A DNA stretch of 64,000 nt from contig CM019216.1 of assembly GCA_009741485.1 (NCBI GenBank), forward strand, positions 48,369,201-48,433,200. Reading direction: 5' to 3'. Positions 60,311-64,000 of the stretch are shown one piece after another; the stretch's first letter is position 1; each line of letters begins with the position of its first letter. Position numbers and translations under genes: made by a program. Below the pieces are notes generated by a model. The model saw nothing but the letters and a program-made list of their open reading frames with translations. It was not told the DNA's origin and ran no database searches. Source of the DNA: Malurus cyaneus samueli. Taxonomy: Eukaryota; Chordata; Aves; Passeriformes; Maluridae.

Positions 60311-62070
60311 TAAATTTCTTTCATAAGGACAAAAGAAGGTGTCTGTCCCCTGAATTCAATGAATGTGAGTAAAGTCTAATATAAGAAGATTATTTTAGAA
60401 TAGCCATAACGGCAGTCAAAGAAGACATAGGAACTAATAAGCTGCAGCACTATTGCAGTTCACAGACAGTGAATGGAAGGAAAGCTTGAAGTCAACAGTC
60501 AAAAAAATAAAAGCCTTATCCTTGATGCAGACAGAAACAATTATTTGCCTGCAGCTGTTCACTGGAAAGAACCACAAACTTGTGAACACACGCAGCTCAT
60601 GATCTATTTAGTCATTAATGGACACACCCCACAAAATAATGGCAGGGTGCTAATTATATTGACCATATATTAAAATTCTAGTTCATTTTTAACTCTGGAA
60701 AACTGTCATGAAATTAATCAAAGGTAGAAGCTGAAGGATTTGGCCTATTGCAACTTACAAGCAGGCATCTACCACATGATTCTCTGGCCAAGTGTGTTTG
60801 GGCAGCTGCAAATTAGAGTTTTGCTGGTTTGTCCTCCCTGAGGACCTTTTAATGAGATTTTCATTAAAAATCACAGAGATACAAATTATTTGCGAAAGGT
60901 ACCATAGTCAAGGCCCTTAGGGCCCACTTGATTCGTCTTTCACATCTGAAGAGTCTTTCTTCTCAATTCAACCAAGCTTTCAGCGAATGCTACTGGACAG
61001 AGCTGAGTTTGGCAACTACTCCAAAGAAGGAAACTATACTGGATATTGCCTTGTCATAGTGTGACATGCTTGCCTTGAATATCAATACAGGGAATGTAAA
61101 GGTTCCTTGTGCTTGCCCCCAACTTCCAGCACTTTCACAGCATGCTCTCCCACCTATACAGTGTCTTCACAACATAGATATCACTGCTTCTCGCTGACTG
61201 GAGGAAGAAGACAATTAAGATGGATCTCTGCACCAAATTGCTCTCTACAGAGAATTCAGGGGTTGAAGGAGGCTCCTCAAGAGGACAGGCAGGACCCACA
61301 GTCCTTTGGCTACAGACAGTGTTGCAGCTGACCTGAATATGATTTGTCAAAAAACATCTACCTACTAACTTTTCCCCCTGCTGTTTCTTCTAGTGAAGAA
61401 TGTGAAGGTTGATTGTCATTGCCTCATGTTCACTCCTGGTGAAGTAGAACTCCCACATTTCTAAAATGCCTTGTACAGATGCAAACATCCCTAGTTGCAA
61501 TGGTAGGCTTCATCTCTGAAAATGCTACCTTCAGCTGCTCTCTCTTCTCCTCAGTGCAAGCCTTTGGACTTTTGGGAAGGTAAGAGACCTTGAAGACTTC
61601 TGACATTGAGACACTTAGTTTTTCTTCTCATTTGCGAGGGACTCACAAACACCCCTTGAAGTTTCTGAACAGCTTCCCCTTGGCTTCAGTTGAATTGCGT
61701 TTGCAGGTACAATTCCAAGTTTATATATTCCCAGTGAGGCAGTGTTTCTGGCCCCTGCAAATTGGTACACTGGGATTTCCTGCCTTTTTCCAAACCTAAT
61801 GGCTCAAGCTGTGGCACACAAAGTGCTTGAGCCATGCCAAGAAGCCCACTAGAGTAATTTTCTTTGTGAGACCTAATTAGGGGGTTAAATTGCGTGCCCT
61901 GCTAGGAAGGATTCAATCACAGAGGGAAACACGAGAGAAGGAGTGGGACTGGTTTGGCATGAGCAACCGTGAGGGCTGTGATTGTGCTGCTGTGTGAGAA
62001 ACCTGAGGCTGGCAAGCAGTCTTCACATGATGTCACCTTTCCTGGGCTTGTGAAAATGTTGCAGGGTCCT
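60311..62070. other. Unique DNA, no gene seen
   Basis: No frame above 74 codons. Donor-like GGAAG|GTAAGAG lies at 61575-61586 without exon context. Confidence 0.5.
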
Positions 62071-62440
62071 GCGGCAATCCTTCCAGAAAGGCTCGGTCTC
62101 GTTGCTCCCGAACGCGGAGCGCACTGGAGCTGCCTGGGCGCACATTAGGGAGATACGTGTAAAGCATACAAACCCCGCTCCAAGAGCGTTTATCTCATGG
62201 CACAGAACGCCGCATGCCCCCGGATCAAAGCTGGTGGGAACAGATGCTGTTAGCAGAGCAGCAGCCGCACTCAGATCCTGTCCACACCCTTCCTGTTTGC
62301 GGTGGCCTACCCGGGGGCTATTATGTTCCCAACAGGGCGATGATTGCCCCTCCTTCCCACCCCTGCTGCCGCTCTCCAGGGAGGGTGTACCGGCGCTCGC
62401 CTCGCTGTCTGCCTTCGGGTTCTCATTGTTTCCTTCCGAA
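62071..62440. promoter_or_regulatory. CpG-island-like patch
   Basis: I count about 25 CpG in about 370 bp, including GAACGCGGAGCGCACTGG (from 62110) and TACCGGCGCTCGCCTCGCTG (62388-62407). The observed/expected ratio is near 0.8 by eye, while the surrounding DNA is CpG-poor. Such patches usually mark promoters or constitutively unmethylated regulatory DNA, or a recent GC-rich retroelement not yet deaminated. No TATA box or first exon is evident. Overlapping frames on both strands (62023-62556 minus, 177 codons; 62102-62482 and 62214-62669 plus) follow from high GC. Confidence 0.6.
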
Positions 62441-63394
62441 GGTGCAGATAGTGGGCCAGACACTCCTTGGCTGGTGCTCTGATAAGGGTCTGGAAATTGT
62501 TCTCTTGTGTTACACAGAAGCCTGCTTGAAAGAAGGAACTCTACCCAAAATAACAAAACTGACCTCAGGGCTCATTATTTTTGTTCAAGGAAGGAGCTTG
62601 AGCCTGTCCAGACTGGAAAAAAGAAAAGGTCAGTGTGGCCAGACTGTATCTTTTACTGCACTGGAGTAAGGTGGCACTGATGTTATCACTCTTTCTTGCA
62701 AGTGCTCTGGAGACTGCATTCCAGCTCTGCATGCAAAGAAAACTCTATTTCCTCACTGTCCTGCAATGACTTGACTGTTGTCCAAGTCATTTATATCAAG
62801 TTTGGCTTAACCAAAATAAACCTGTGAGCAACAGTAGTGACATCTTTCTTCAGTAGCGTGGCAGGAACTGCACTTACACTATAAGGAGGCGACTGGGAAA
62901 GCAGATGTTCAACAAGGGGACCTGCACAAGAAGGAAGCATGTTCGTTTTCATCCTAGCTGTGCAATAACCTCTGATCTGTCTATTCGTTTGTGATTGGTT
63001 CAACCTGTAACACACAGCAGACTTGACTCTGATTTTCACTTATGAAAATCAGGAATACTTACCAAAGGCATCACTGGGGCTAATCAGTGAAATTTGGATT
63101 TTAAAATGCCTGCTGATTTGTATCTGTAGCAAAGACAGAAATCCTTTGGCAGCTTCAGTCTGGCGTTGTCAAGCAGTAGCACAAACATTCCTACAGGTAA
63201 AATATTTCCTACCTTGCTTCCAGAGTGAAGTCTAATTAGCTCAAAAGAGTCATCATCTTCAAAAGGCCACTTTAAATACATTGCTGGCAGGTACAGCTTG
63301 TGGTTTATTCTTCCCTGGTGCTTGCAAGTTCAACAGCAAAACTGATACAACTGGATATAATCTAAAGTAATTTCTCTCAGAACAAATATGAGCC
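62441..63394. other. Unique DNA, no gene seen
   Basis: No recognised gene or element between the CpG-rich patch and the terminal CR1 copy. Confidence 0.5.
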
Positions 63395-63930
63395 TTTCCC
63401 TCTACTGGGACATAGTGAGATCACATCTGGAGTATTGAGTTAAATTCTGGTCTCCACAGTTCAAGAAGGACAAGGAGCTACTGGAGAGGGTCCAATGGAG
63501 GGCCAAAAAAAAGAGTTCCACAAAGATGATTAGGGGTCAGAAGCTTCTCTTTTTTTGAGGAGAGACTGAAGGAGCTGGGCATGTGTAGTCCAGAGAAGAC
63601 TGAGAGGGGATCTTGTCAATAAATATCTCAAAGGCAGGTGCCAGGGGGATGGGATCAGACTCTTCAGTGATGCATAGCAACAGAATGAGGAGTAATGGCC
63701 ATAAACTAAAACACAAGAAGTTCCACTTCAACACGAGAAAGAACTTCTTTGCATTGAGGGTGGCAGAGCACTGGAACAGGCTGCCCAGGGAGGCAGTGGA
63801 GTATCCCTCTCTGGAGAAATTCAAAATCCACTTGGACTGCTTCCTGTGTAACCTGCTGCAGGTAACCCTGCTTTGGCAGGAGTGTTGGACTAGACAATCT
63901 CCACAGGTCCCTTATGGCTCTATGCCAAAA
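63395..63930 (+). mobile_element. CR1 LINE, 5'-truncated, about 535 bp
   Basis: Plus orientation. It starts in the C-terminal reverse-transcriptase region: the block AGTGAGATCACATCTGGAGT (from 63415) and TTCAAGAAGGACAAGGAGCT (from 63462) correspond to the CR1 peptide region RPHLEYC...LLERVQ. It continues through GAGAGACTGAAGGAGCTGGG, AGGGTGGCAGAGCACTGGAA, CAGGCTGCCCAGGGAGGCAG and ends with TGGACTAGACAATCTCCACA followed by GGTCCCTTATGGCTCTATGC. Stops and small indels break the frame. The octamer tail is degenerate. It is the longest CR1 piece in the window. Confidence 0.92.
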
Positions 63931-64000
63931 CAGTCAATTGCATTGCCTCACATCAAAGAAGATCATAGGATGCACCAAGTGACCAAGCCGGTGAGTGAAC

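Noticed and set aside
62023..62556. 177-codon minus-strand frame, the longest in the window
   Set aside because: It lies on the CpG-rich patch, where stops are rare on both strands; the peptide has no recognisable domain and overlaps two long plus-strand frames.
1..64000. Search for CRISPR arrays, tRNA/rRNA genes and prokaryotic operons
   Set aside because: None seen; base composition, CR1 and LTR content show vertebrate nuclear DNA.

Overview
The window reads as non-coding avian nuclear DNA, most likely from a passerine or another neoavian bird. The evidence is direct. There are several 5'-truncated CR1 LINE tails, one still ending in the octamer-type CATTCTATGATTCTATGA tail at about 19502-19519. 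There are two solitary LTRs with the TGTCNTGGTTTTG...AAACCAC termini typical of avian ERVL-like elements. The background is AT-rich and CpG-poor. I found no convincing protein-coding gene, tRNA, rRNA, CRISPR array or bacterial-type operon. The longest open frame is 177 codons; it sits in a GC-rich patch that is also open on the other strand, so every open frame here is best treated as chance. The window is intergenic, or lies inside a very long intron.

Layout: 1-6.8 kb is unique sequence with one small tandem duplication and a GC-richer patch at 5.5-5.85 kb. 6.78-7.63 kb holds two CR1 fragments arranged tail-to-tail. 9.6-10.0 kb has a pure-purine GGGAA-type tract followed by a CR1 tail. 12.39-13.68 kb is an intact-ended 1,273-bp solo LTR with a perfect 5-bp target duplication. 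15.7-20.6 kb contains four more CR1 fragments, young and old, a T26 run, and a 28-bp word repeated exactly 482 bp apart. 25.5-28.1 kb is a GC-richer patch. 28-46 kb is long, unique AT-rich DNA with only small tandem repeats. 46.04-47.6 kb has a 546-bp solo LTR followed by an old CR1 remnant. 48.37 kb carries an adjoining strong 3' and 5' splice motif (recursive-splice type). 52.45-52.57 kb is a 122-bp inverted repeat. 54.3 and 60.2 kb have clusters of homeodomain-type motifs. 62.07-62.44 kb is a CpG-island-like patch. 63.4-63.93 kb is another CR1 copy.

Nothing here forms a pathway. What works together, if anything, is regulatory: a CpG-rich patch, candidate enhancer-like motif clusters, a possible splice ratchet point, and LTR-borne promoter and polyadenylation signals. 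I do not see a clear new biological system. The best candidates for a second look are the 122-bp inverted repeat, the recursive-splice motif, the CpG patch and the exact 28-bp spaced repeat. All repeat assignments rest on remembered family consensus features and sequence reading, not on a database search.
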